A DNA stretch of 8,237 nucleotides from Methanosarcinales archaeon (GCA_025464645.1 JAODGF010000154.1:1-8237), one strand, 5' to 3'; shown: positions 1-6,730, counted from the stretch's first letter. Program-made: numbers and translations. Notes: a model not told the origin generated them from the sequence alone.

Positions 1-135
1 CCGATCTTGCAACACCACCGATTTTTTTATTACACGGCGGACGAGTTGAAGAAGTTGGCTGAGGAACTCCGTGAAAAAGTTGCGTTTGTGGAACTTATAT
101 CAGAACAACTCCTATTAGTGGGTTTACGGTGGTGA
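1..135 (+). CDS. C-terminal fragment, possibly a class I SAM-dependent methyltransferase (5' end outside window)
   Basis: Frame 1 is open from the window edge to a TGA at 133-135 and gives 44 residues. The segment RFFYYTADELKKLAEELREK (residues 7-26) followed by a strand-like stretch ending LLLVGLRW resembles the last part of many class I SAM methyltransferases, where an aromatic-rich 'R-F-F-x-Y-Y-T/S-x-x-E-L' motif leads into a helix and a final beta hairpin that ends the protein. The catalytic and SAM-binding motifs would lie upstream of the window, so the assignment rests on this tail alone. The stop overlaps GTG codons in another frame (129-134), suggesting tight coupling to the next small reading frame. 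That this is a coding tail is fairly likely; the methyltransferase call is tentative. Confidence 0.45.
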   Translation, partial: PILQHHRFFYYTADELKKLAEELREKVAFVELISEQLLLVGLRW

Positions 136-273
136 GAGATGCGCACAAGAAAACAGGCGTTGATATAAAAAGAAATCCAGTAATTTTTGTTGAACGAGGG
201 GCGAATATATATTGATGAAAGTGAAATAACTTACGCAATTAAAAAGGTGATGAAAATAAGCAAAGATAGGTGA
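129..273 (+). pseudogene. small gene-like stretch interrupted by a one-base frameshift; function unknown
   Basis: Two overlapping frames look protein-like. From GTG at 129 or 132, frame 3 gives VVRDAHKKTGVDIKRNPVIF and then VERG before stopping at about 213. Frame 1 from 184 gives a segment ending RIYIDESEITYAIKKVMK and stops at TGA 271-273. Removing one G from the G4 run at 198-201 joins them into one peptide of about 48 residues, with the junction reading VERG-RIYIDES. The proposed start overlaps the stop of the upstream gene, and the stop overlaps the ribosome-binding site of gatE, as expected of a gene packed into an operon. I do not recognise the family. It may be a real frameshift, a sequencing error in a homopolymer, or coincidence in a short interval. 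Confidence 0.35.
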
Positions 274-274
274 T
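269..274 (+). promoter_or_regulatory. ribosome-binding site of gatE
   Basis: GGTGAT lies five bases before the ATG at 280 and matches the archaeal anti-Shine-Dalgarno consensus GGAGGTGAT. It fixes the gatE start. It overlaps the TGA (271-273) that ends the preceding small reading frame. Confidence 0.7.
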
Positions 275-279
275 AAGAA

Positions 280-2154
280 ATGGAATTGGACTACCATAAA
301 ATAGGACTAAAAGCAGGTTTAGAAATACACCAGCAGTTAGACACGAGAACCAAACTCTTCTGCAAATGCCCTACCATGCTGAGGGACAAAAAAGAATCCA
401 CATACTCATTTAAACGGTATCTGAGAGCATCAAAGAGCGAAATGGGCGAAGTGGACGAAGCAGCGCTTGAAGAAGCGAAATACAGCAGGACTTTTATTTA
501 TAAGGGGTATGACAGCACCTGTTTGGTGGAAAATGACGAACAGCCGCCGGGGGAATTGAATCAAGAAGCAGTTGAGATCGCCTTGGAAGTGGCGCTGCTT
601 CTGAACATGAATCCCGCGGATGAGGTACACACGATGCGTAAAATTGTGATTGACGGGTCTAACACATGCGGCTTCCAGAGAACTGCGTTAGTTGCGACAG
701 ATGGCGGGATAGAGACAGAAGAGGGTTTTGTTGGCGTTGATTCACTCTGTCTGGAAGAAGATGCAGCATCGAAGATAGAGACAGAAGGTGACGCCGTTGT
801 TTATTCCTTAGACCGGTTGGGCATACCACTGGTGGAAATAGGCACCGCTCCTGATATTAGAACGGCAGAGCAGGCGAGGAAAGTAGCAGAGCAATTAGGC
901 ATGATATTGCGCTCCACAGGTAAGGTGAAGCGTGGATTAGGGACAATCAGGCAGGACATAAACATTTCAATAGCCCGCGGCGCTCGAGTAGAGATAAAAG
1001 GCGTTCAGAACTTGAGGCAGATAGGCGAAATCGTGAAAAACGAAGTCGTTCGACAATTAAAACTTATAGAGCTAAAAGAAGAGTTAAAAAGAAGGGGTGC
1101 TAAGGTTGAGAGACAAATTGAAGATTTATCGAACATATTTGCGAACACTTCTTCAAAAGTAATAAAAAAAGCAGGCGGAAAAGTATTTGGTGTATGCCTG
1201 CGTGGCTTCGCGGGTATCCCTGGAACGGAGCTACAACCGGGGAGAAGATTTGGTAGTGAATTAGCGGATTTCGCAAGTAAGTTTGGTGCTGGTTTAATGC
1301 ACACCGATGAACTTCCTGCGTACGGTATAAGTGATGCAGAGGTAGAGCGACTGAAAAGCACTTTTAACGCTACTGAAGCTGATTGCGTGGTGATAGTTGC
1401 AGCAGAGAGAGAACGTGCAGAGCCTGCATTAAATGCAGTCCTGAGAAGGGCTGAGGGAGCGATGCGAGAAATACCAAAAGAGACGAGAAGAGCACTGCTA
1501 AATGGAAGCAGCGCATATATGCGTCCTCTACCCGGTGCCGCGAGGATGTATCCAGAGACAGACGTGCCGCCGGTAGAGATAGATGAGCAAAGGTTGAAAT
1601 ACATAAAAAGCAAGCTTCCTGAGACGTTTGAGCATCGAAAAGCGAGGTATAAGAAAAAGTTCGGCTTGAATGACGAACTCGCGGATAAAATCTCTCGTAA
1701 CCCTAATTTCTCGCTTTTCGAACGCGTAATGGACTCGTATGAGCACATTCCTGCGACGTTAGTTGTCAGAACGCTTACAGATACATTAGCGGAGTTGATG
1801 CAGGAAGAGATAGAAGTGGAAAAGTTGGAAGACCAGCATTTCCTGGATATGTTTAAGCTGCTCTCTGCGAATGCGTTTGGAAAAGAGGCTGTACCGGATA
1901 TTTTGAAATTCCTGGCGAACCAGCCTGAGCTCAGTGTAGAGAAAGCGATAGAAGAAATTGGGCTTAGGGTGGATATGGAAGAAGTAAAGCGGCTTATAGA
2001 AGGTATAGTGAACTCGAAGAAGGACTTTGTAAGGGAGAAGGGTGCGAGGGCTGTGGGACCGTTGATGGGCGTTGTGATGAAGGAATTACGCGGGAAAGTG
2101 GATGGAAAAGTAATAAATAAGATATTGGAAGAGAAAGTGAAAGAGGTTTTATAG
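280..2154 (+). CDS. gatE: glutamyl-tRNA(Gln) amidotransferase subunit E
   Basis: GatE binds misacylated Glu-tRNA(Gln), phosphorylates the glutamyl group with ATP, and transamidates it with ammonia supplied by the asparaginase-like partner GatD, giving Gln-tRNA(Gln). The 624 residues match the family's usual length. The GatB/GatE cradle domain is visible in order: GLEIHQQLDT (13-22), EQPPGELNQEAVEI (87-100), MRKIVIDGSNTCGFQRT (119-135), LEEDAAS (158-164), YSLDRLGIPLVEIGTAPDI (175-193) and the GTIRQDINISI segment (221-231) with VEIKGVQ (237-243). An inserted GAD-type domain, which GatE has and bacterial GatB lacks, covers about 280-410. MRPLPGAARMYPETDVPPVE (414-433) follows, then the helical and YqeY-like tail (about 445-624), which recognises the tRNA. 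The ATG at 280 has a GGTGAT site and matches the family N-terminus. GatD is not in the window. The gene ends 2 bases from a convergent gene. Confidence 0.97.
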   Translation: MELDYHKIGLKAGLEIHQQLDTRTKLFCKCPTMLRDKKESTYSFKRYLRASKSEMGEVDEAALEEAKYSRTFIYKGYDSTCLVENDEQPPGELNQEAVEIALEVALLLNMNPADEVHTMRKIVIDGSNTCGFQRTALVATDGGIETEEGFVGVDSLCLEEDAASKIETEGDAVVYSLDRLGIPLVEIGTAPDIRTAEQARKVAEQLGMILRSTGKVKRGLGTIRQDINISIARGARVEIKGVQNLRQIGEIVKNEVVRQLKLIELKEELKRRGAKVERQIEDLSNIFANTSSKVIKKAGGKVFGVCLRGFAGIPGTELQPGRRFGSELADFASKFGAGLMHTDELPAYGISDAEVERLKSTFNATEADCVVIVAAERERAEPALNAVLRRAEGAMREIPKETRRALLNGSSAYMRPLPGAARMYPETDVPPVEIDEQRLKYIKSKLPETFEHRKARYKKKFGLNDELADKISRNPNFSLFERVMDSYEHIPATLVVRTLTDTLAELMQEEIEVEKLEDQHFLDMFKLLSANAFGKEAVPDILKFLANQPELSVEKAIEEIGLRVDMEEVKRLIEGIVNSKKDFVREKGARAVGPLMGVVMKELRGKVDGKVINKILEEKVKEVL

Positions 2155-2156
2155 AT

Positions 2157-2726
2157 TTAAAATTTGGTGCCTATTGAAAGAGTTATCAGCTTGGGGAGAC
2201 TCAAACTTCTTTCTATTGTGCTTATTTTCACGGCATGGTCCCCTCTTAGCAAATATAAGGTTATATATGCGAGGAACGAGTCAAAGGATATGCTTCTAAT
2301 CTTATTTTCTTGGAGGATTATCTTTGCGTTTTTAACTTCTACCCTTGATTCTGCTTTGAAATCATACCTGATTCTCTTTATCTCCATCAATCCCGATTTT
2401 ACAACGAACTCCACATAGACCTTAAAAGGCGGTAACTTCTTGCTTAGACGCACAACTATCGCATGATCTTTTTTACCCTGAATCGCATCCCTGGACTCCT
2501 TTTCGTTCATTATTTCCTCTATCGTAAGTTGCAGTAAACCCTTTGAAAGGTATTGGGACAAAGTTTCAACGATCTTCTTTATCAAGTACTTCTTTGCTCC
2601 ATCTACTCCTAAGCTGGATTTAGTCAGCCATTCCTTAGCTTCAGAGAAATCCTCTATTCCTCGGTTATCAAGCATCTTGTTTATCTCTTCTGCAAGCTCC
2701 CCGCTATATAAAGGCTCGTCTGGCAT
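2157..2726 (-). CDS. conserved-looking hypothetical protein, 189 aa, second gene of the PKD operon
   Basis: I do not recognise this family. The protein has no signal peptide or membrane segment and so looks cytoplasmic. Residues 1-85 are mainly charged and helical (GELAEEINKMLDNRGIEDFS, then a run of amphipathic helices to about 75). Residues 88-145 look like alternating beta strands (HAIVVRL, FKVYVEFVVK, MEIKRIRYDFK, AKIILQE). A more hydrophobic stretch, FDSFLAYITLYLLRG, lies at 148-162. The ATG at 2724-2726 is supported by a very strong TAGGAGG site seven bases upstream. That site contains the stop codon of the PKD gene, 11 bases away, so the two are almost certainly co-transcribed and perhaps translationally coupled. 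A role connected to the cytoplasmic tail of the PKD protein is an inference from position only. The stop is 2 bases from the end of gatE on the opposite strand. Confidence 0.8.
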   Translation of the reverse strand: MPDEPLYSGELAEEINKMLDNRGIEDFSEAKEWLTKSSLGVDGAKKYLIKKIVETLSQYLSKGLLQLTIEEIMNEKESRDAIQGKKDHAIVVRLSKKLPPFKVYVEFVVKSGLMEIKRIRYDFKAESRVEVKNAKIILQENKIRSISFDSFLAYITLYLLRGDHAVKISTIERSLSLPKLITLSIGTKF

Positions 2727-2733
2727 CTTATTT

Positions 2734-2740
2734 CCTCCTA
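2734..2740 (-). promoter_or_regulatory. ribosome-binding site overlapping the upstream stop codon
   Basis: On the minus strand TAGGAGG sits seven bases before the ATG at 2726. Its TAG is the stop codon of the PKD-domain gene, so termination and re-initiation could be coupled. It settles the start of the 189-residue protein. Confidence 0.75.
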
Positions 2741-4489
2741 TAACCTCTTTATACCTCCTCTTACTTCCACGTTAATCGTATATTGTTGCAACTGAGATTC
2801 ATGCAAGCTCTCGACACCTCCCCCTGTTTCGATGTTTATTTGTAGCTGCGGAGGCTCCTTCATCGCTACCTTAATAAATAGAGCAACAGCAATGACCAGC
2901 ACTGTCGCAGCTAAAATCCATACCCATGGAATACCCGGGGGTATCCCCACCTCTAAGTATAACCCCGCTTCTTCCGACCATGCTCCATCATCATCTTTGA
3001 CTGCAAAACTATACCATCCTTCCTGGACCTCTTCGGACTCAAGCGTGAACCATGATGAACTGCCAGAATCCAAAAAAGTTCTTCCATCGGAAAATGTCCA
3101 ACGGCATTCCACAACTTCACCGTCTCCATCTTCGCCATAGCCTTCAAATGTTACTCTTTCTCCTTCCCCCGCTGGATTTGGGTATATGTCGATGTATGCC
3201 ATTGGAGGTGTGTTTGATGCGGGTGGATTAGCGGTTATCTCAACCCTGTCACGGGCGGATAAAGCATCATTGTCAGTTACGGTGAGTGTGGCAGTATAAT
3301 GGCCGCTATGATAATATGTATGTTCTACGTTCATTCCCGCACCCGTATTTCCGTCACCGAAGTCCCAATCATAAGAGACGATGTAACCATCCTGGTCGCT
3401 GGACGCTTCCGCACTGAACGATACTCTTTCGCCTTCGTTTATTTCTACTGGGGTTGCTGATATTATAGCGGTTGGAGGTATGAGTTCTGGAGTTCTTGCA
3501 ACCACTATCAGTGATTCTGCCCATTTCGAGTTCGCACCTTTGTCATCAGTAGCCTTTACTCGGATGTAGTATTCTCCTGGTTCCGTCCAATCATGAGATA
3601 GGCTTGCAGTTTCACCAGAATACATAAACTCTGTCTCTGAAGTTGTGCCATCACCCCAATCAACGGTGTATTTTATATCATCGCCATCTGGGTCTTCGGC
3701 AGAAGTTGAATAACTGTATGATGTTCCAATGTATCCAGAGCCTGGTCCAGATAGACGCAGTATGTTGGGTTGATTGTTTGCTCGTGAAATAGTCATAAAA
3801 CTCCATTCGTACGGCACTTCTAAGTTGTTATCCGCCGAATCCTTTGCCTCTGTCCCAATCATTACAGTGTAAGCCGTGCCGTGGTTAAGATTAGAACGAG
3901 GGTTGAAGACCATTGTATTTTCTTCCCAATCAAATTCGCCAGAGACTTCAGGATAAATGGAAAATGCCTTCTTTACCGATCCTTTATCCATTGGTTCACT
4001 AAAAGTTATGGTTATTCTTGCTCTTACTGGGACATTCTCGCCTATTGGTGTGTTATCTATTACGGTAGGAGGGGTCGTATCTCTGGCTTCCACATCAAAA
4101 GTCCAAGTTTCGCTCCAATCACTCCAAAGCTCCTTGTTATTCTGAGCCCGCACTTTCCATGTCCAACCTTTGAGATTCTCATCGGTGATATAACCACCAA
4201 GAGTTTTTGAATAATGCGAATCCTTGACATAATCGTCTATAACGGGATTTTTTGCACCTTTGTGTACTACATAAAGTTCGTACTGTCTTATCCCATTTTT
4301 TAAGTCTATTGAGTCAGTCCAGTCAAACGTCCAGGGGTCACCTGGCTGTGGCAGGGTAGCACCATCATGCGGAGATATAAGCGATGGAACAGTTGGTTGT
4401 GCTGTACACACGCTCACCGAAAATAATCCCATTAGCAGCAAAACAAACACTAATGCTATTCTTCTGCTGAGTTTCTTATCCATTTTCAT
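2738..4489 (-). CDS. membrane-anchored surface protein with Ig-like and PKD domains
   Basis: A 583-residue exported protein anchored at its C-terminus. Residues 1-30 form a signal peptide (basic MKMDKKLSRR, hydrophobic core, likely cleavage after VCTA). Residues about 35-134 form a fibronectin/Ig-like sandwich (WTFDWTDS, WTWKVRAQNN, WSDWSETWTF). Residues about 138-233 match an SbsA/Big_5-type Ig-like domain (TPPTVIDNTP, ITITFSEPMD, YEWSFMT). Three PKD-like repeats follow: about 240-330 (DWGDGTTS, TDDKG), 338-419 (the most typical: YDWDFGDGNTG, HTYYHSGHYTATLTVTDND) and 428-514 (CRWTFSDGR, FAVKDDDG). A transmembrane helix at about 518-541 is followed by a roughly 40-residue tail, predicted cytoplasmic. 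Such proteins act in adhesion, S-layer contact or extracellular binding; the ligand is unknown and no catalytic domain is seen. A second in-frame ATG at 4483 is an alternative start; neither has a strong Shine-Dalgarno site. First gene of a two-gene operon. Confidence 0.9.
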   Translation of the reverse strand: MKMDKKLSRRIALVFVLLLMGLFSVSVCTAQPTVPSLISPHDGATLPQPGDPWTFDWTDSIDLKNGIRQYELYVVHKGAKNPVIDDYVKDSHYSKTLGGYITDENLKGWTWKVRAQNNKELWSDWSETWTFDVEARDTTPPTVIDNTPIGENVPVRARITITFSEPMDKGSVKKAFSIYPEVSGEFDWEENTMVFNPRSNLNHGTAYTVMIGTEAKDSADNNLEVPYEWSFMTISRANNQPNILRLSGPGSGYIGTSYSYSTSAEDPDGDDIKYTVDWGDGTTSETEFMYSGETASLSHDWTEPGEYYIRVKATDDKGANSKWAESLIVVARTPELIPPTAIISATPVEINEGERVSFSAEASSDQDGYIVSYDWDFGDGNTGAGMNVEHTYYHSGHYTATLTVTDNDALSARDRVEITANPPASNTPPMAYIDIYPNPAGEGERVTFEGYGEDGDGEVVECRWTFSDGRTFLDSGSSSWFTLESEEVQEGWYSFAVKDDDGAWSEEAGLYLEVGIPPGIPWVWILAATVLVIAVALFIKVAMKEPPQLQINIETGGGVESLHESQLQQYTINVEVRGGIKRL

Positions 4490-4577
4490 ACTTCTTTAAT
4501 GCGTCACTTGCACTTATGTTTTTATTTTCCAAGCGATAAATCTCGTTAAATTTCTGTATTTTTTAGATAGAAAAGGG

Positions 4578-4587
4578 TATATAAATA
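4578..4587 (+). promoter_or_regulatory. probable TATA box for sepS
   Basis: TATATAAATA is preceded by a purine-rich AGAAAAGGG stretch that could serve as the BRE recognised by TFB. A start site about 25 bases downstream would fall near 4605-4612, leaving a leader of about 35 bases before the ATG at 4644. The A/T-rich core could also be used on the minus strand toward the PKD gene, which starts about 90 bases away. Seen by pattern only. Confidence 0.5.
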
Positions 4588-4593
4588 ACCATC

Positions 4594-4617
4594 GGTTATA
4601 AGGTTATAAGGTTATAA
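4594..4617 (+). repeat. three perfect tandem copies of an 8-bp unit (GGTTATAA) in the sepS promoter region
   Basis: The unit GGTTATAA occurs three times without a gap at 4594-4601, 4602-4609 and 4610-4617. The first copy is also the right arm of a short inverted repeat, TAACC-ATC-GGTTA (4586-4598), which overlaps the end of the TATA-like element. The array covers the expected transcription start, a position typical of archaeal repressor operators. The spacing is shorter than one helical turn, so it could also be simple slippage in A/T-rich DNA. Confidence 0.6.
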
Positions 4618-4643
4618 TTTATAGGAGCTATTGTAAAACAATC

Positions 4644-6245
4644 ATGAAATTCGACCCAAAACAGATAAGAGAAGAAACGAGCAAGGATTTTGAAGCTGCA
4701 TGGATGACAGGGACGAAATACGCAAGCGAGAGAAAGCTTAACGAAAAATATCCACGGTCTTTGCGTGGTTTGAGCTATGCAAAGCCGCATCCGGTATTTG
4801 AAACCATCCAGAAACTGAGAGATGCGTATCTGCGGCTCGGGTTCGAGGAAGTAATGAACCCGGTAATAATAGAAGAAGCGGAAGTGAAGAAACAATTTGG
4901 AAAAGAAGCACTTGCCGTCTTAGACCGCTGCTATTATCTCGCGGGATTGCCTCGTCCGGACATTGGTATTTCTGAGGAAAGAGTGAAGCAAATGAACTCG
5001 TACTTTGGTAAACAATTCTCGAAAGAGAAAATAGAGGCGCTCAGAAATACATTGCACCGCTATAAAAAGGGCGAAATAGATGGCGATGACCTGGTATATG
5101 AAGTAGCAAATAGTATGGATGTGAAGGATATAGAGGTGGCAAAAGTGCTTGACGCTGTTTTTCCGGAGTTAAAAACCCTTTCTCCTGTTCCTTCTCAAAG
5201 TACTTTACGCAGTCACATGACCTCTGGCTGGTTCTTAACACTTGCTGAAATCTGGAATAAAAAACCGTTACCAATAAGACTGTTCTCAGTGGATAGATGT
5301 TTCAGAAGAGAGCAGCGCGAGGGCGAAATAAGGCTCCGTAATTACCATTCTGCATCTTGCGTTCTATGTAACGAAGATGTAAGCATAGATGATGGCAAGG
5401 AGATCGCAACTGGGCTGCTTTCGCAATTCGGGTTCGCGAAAATAAAATTTAGAAAAGACGAAAAGCGCTCAAAATATTACATGCCAGAAACGCAAACAGA
5501 GGTTTTTTGCTATCACCCTCGTATTGGCTGGATAGAACTTGCCACTTTTGGTATTTATTCTCCCACGGCGCTGGCGCAATACGATATTCCATATCCCGCA
5601 GTGAACCTCGGGTTGGGTGTAGAGCGATTGGCGATGATATTGCACGAGGCGAACGACGTGAGAGCATTGGCATTTCCTCAATTTTATGCGCCCTGGGAAT
5701 TGAGCGACATGGAGATAGCGGGTGTAATAAGCATAGAAGAGACTCCGAACACGGCTGAAGGTGAGAAGATAGCAGAAAGCATCGTGCGAGTATGTGAGGA
5801 TAAAGGCAGTACAAAATCACCCTGTGAGTTCATCGCATACCGAGGAAATTTGTTCGGAAGGGACGTTGAGGTATGGGTAGTAGAGCCAGAGGAAAATACA
5901 CTTTTATGCGGTCCCGCTTATCTGAACGAAATAGTTGTGCATGAGGGTTCTATATTTGGTCTGCCGAGAAAGAGTGAATGGGAATCCATGTTTGAAGAGG
6001 GTGTGCCGACAAACATAAGATTTTTGGATGCCTTTGCCGCTCTTGCTTCGCATAAAATAGAAGAGGAAGCCGGGAAAGGAGGGATAGACAAAAAAGACTG
6101 CGAAGTGAAGGTTAAAATAGTGAGAAGCGGTGCCGATATAAATATAAAGATAGACGAACTGGCAATGCGTTATGTCACATCGAAGAAGAAGAAAATAGAT
6201 ATAAGAGGTCCTGTTTTTATTACCGTGGTCGCGAGAATAAAATGA
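4644..6245 (+). CDS. sepS: O-phosphoseryl-tRNA(Cys) synthetase
   Basis: SepRS is a class II aminoacyl-tRNA synthetase of the PheRS-like branch. It charges tRNA(Cys) with O-phosphoserine, and SepCysS then converts the product to Cys-tRNA(Cys). This is the indirect cysteine route of methanogens and relatives. The 533 residues equal the family's usual length. Visible features are the N-terminal helical part with RGLSYAKPHPVFETIQKLRD (41-60, motif 1 region), HMTSGWF (191-197), the motif 2 segment DRCFRREQREGEIRLRNYHS (217-236) and motif 3 GLGVERLAMI (323-332). HMTSG and YHSAS (234-238) belong to the phosphoserine pocket in this family. The C-terminal part (about 350-533) carries tRNA and anticodon recognition. 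The ATG at 4644 matches the family N-terminus; an AGGAGC at 4623-4628 is rather far (15 bases) for an ideal Shine-Dalgarno. SepCysS and its partner SepCysE are not in the window. Confidence 0.97.
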   Translation: MKFDPKQIREETSKDFEAAWMTGTKYASERKLNEKYPRSLRGLSYAKPHPVFETIQKLRDAYLRLGFEEVMNPVIIEEAEVKKQFGKEALAVLDRCYYLAGLPRPDIGISEERVKQMNSYFGKQFSKEKIEALRNTLHRYKKGEIDGDDLVYEVANSMDVKDIEVAKVLDAVFPELKTLSPVPSQSTLRSHMTSGWFLTLAEIWNKKPLPIRLFSVDRCFRREQREGEIRLRNYHSASCVLCNEDVSIDDGKEIATGLLSQFGFAKIKFRKDEKRSKYYMPETQTEVFCYHPRIGWIELATFGIYSPTALAQYDIPYPAVNLGLGVERLAMILHEANDVRALAFPQFYAPWELSDMEIAGVISIEETPNTAEGEKIAESIVRVCEDKGSTKSPCEFIAYRGNLFGRDVEVWVVEPEENTLLCGPAYLNEIVVHEGSIFGLPRKSEWESMFEEGVPTNIRFLDAFAALASHKIEEEAGKGGIDKKDCEVKVKIVRSGADINIKIDELAMRYVTSKKKKIDIRGPVFITVVARIK

Positions 6246-6355
6246 TTGCAGGATGTTCTGGAAAAATGCTTCGCTATTGCTTTACTCCCTTCCAAAATTC
6301 TTGCCTTTCTCTTTAATGCTTGCATCTCTTCTTCCATGAATTCAATCTTAATCAT
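6170..6355 (-). CDS. small hypothetical protein overlapping the 3' end of sepS
   Basis: A 61-residue frame starts at the ATG at 6355 with an excellent GAGGTGA site five bases upstream. The first 37 or so residues (MIKIEFMEEEMQALKRKARI, then LEGSKAIAKHFSRTSCNHF) lie in the intergenic region and look like a charged helical protein. The rest is antisense to the last 25 codons of sepS and ends in a poor, low-complexity FFFFDVT. I do not recognise the family. The head resembles small DNA-binding or antitoxin-like proteins only in general composition. It could be an N-terminal remnant of a gene cut off by sepS, or a true short convergent gene. An in-frame GTG at 6364 would add three residues but overlaps the Shine-Dalgarno site, so the ATG is preferred. 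Confidence 0.4.
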   Translation of the reverse strand: MIKIEFMEEEMQALKRKARILEGSKAIAKHFSRTSCNHFILATTVIKTGPLISIFFFFDVT

Positions 6356-6360
6356 CTGTG

Positions 6361-6367
6361 TCACCTC
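6361..6367 (-). promoter_or_regulatory. ribosome-binding site before the small ORF opposite sepS
   Basis: GAGGTGA on the minus strand lies five bases before the ATG at 6355. It is a near-ideal archaeal Shine-Dalgarno sequence and is the main reason to take the small ORF seriously and to choose 6355 as its start. Confidence 0.5.
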
Positions 6368-6475
6368 TTAATTTTCATATCTCAAACTAAAAGGCGAACT
6401 TAACGATTTAAACAGATTTTAAGAATTTCTATCTATCCTTCCTTTAATTCAATATAGTCCATTTAAACGTAATTA

Positions 6476-6547
6476 CGGAGTCGCTGGGATTTGAACCCAG
6501 GTCATCAGGTCCGGAACCTGACAGGATCTCCACTACCCTACGACCCC
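6476..6547 (-). tRNA. tRNA-Arg (anticodon CCG)
   Basis: The minus strand folds as a 72-base tRNA. The 7-bp acceptor stem pairs GGGGTCG (from 6547) with CGACTCC, with one G-T pair and discriminator G. In the D arm GGGT and TCCT flank a loop with A14, G15, G18-G19 and A21 in place. The anticodon stem TCAGG/CCTGA closes loop TTCCGGA, with anticodon CCG at 6514-6512, reading the CGG codon. The variable loop is four bases, and the T arm is CTGGG-TTCAAAT-CCCAG. The D-stem has a G10-U25 pair and a T13-T22 mismatch. A20, an arginine identity element in many tRNAs, is present. CCA is not encoded and no intron is seen. A TATA-like AATATATTA lies about 40 bases upstream on the same strand. Confidence 0.95.
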
Positions 6548-6597
6548 TATTTAACTGATGTGTTTTTCAGATACTATTTAGATAATATATTTCTTTT

Positions 6598-6714
6598 CTA
6601 AATCACTGTCTCCTTTGTCTCCAATGAATACATTTTATCAGGGAAATCAACTTCATATTCCCGCAAGATGCTCCTCAAAGTGGATGTTGAAGCCCAAAAC
6701 CAGCATCCAATCAT
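6598..6714 (-). pseudogene. possible decayed N-terminus of a livF-type ABC ATPase
   Basis: Just downstream of the livG-like remnant, a GAGGGGG site precedes ATG codons at 6714 and 6706. The frame from 6706 gives MLVLGFNIHFEEHLAGI and stops at 6653. The frame from 6714 then carries YEVDFPDK in the matching place. Joined across the frame change, the reading NIHF-x-EHLA-x-YEVDF resembles the first strand region of branched-chain amino acid transporter ATPases, where a 'hydrophobic-N-x-x-F/Y-G-x-x-x-A-L-x-x-V-S/D-F' pattern precedes the Walker A loop. No Walker A follows, as the sequence ends at TAG 6598-6600 before the tRNA. The match is short and the frameshift is inferred, so this is weak and depends on the livG remnant next to it. 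Confidence 0.25.
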
Positions 6715-6730
6715 TTTTTTTACCCCCTCT

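Noticed and set aside
1005..1748. A 247-codon open frame on the minus strand inside gatE.
   Set aside because: It is fully antisense to conserved gatE sequence, has a serine/leucine-rich composition typical of a reversed codon shadow, and has no ribosome-binding site.
2164..2418. Plus-strand open frame of 84 codons downstream of gatE.
   Set aside because: It is antisense to the 189-residue protein, which has a far better ribosome-binding site and operon context.
4594..4617. Tandem repeats considered as a small CRISPR or iteron-type replication origin.
   Set aside because: The units are 8 bp with no spacers, there are no cas or replication initiator genes nearby, and the position fits a promoter region better.
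5449..5820. Minus-strand open frames of 70-123 codons inside sepS.
   Set aside because: They are antisense to conserved synthetase motifs and have no family resemblance; the composition is that of shadow frames.
6468..6477. 10-bp palindrome CGTAATTACG at the 3' end of the tRNA, considered as an attachment site or terminator.
   Set aside because: It is too short and lacks a second copy in the window, no integrase is present, and the possible island lies on the 5' side of the tRNA.
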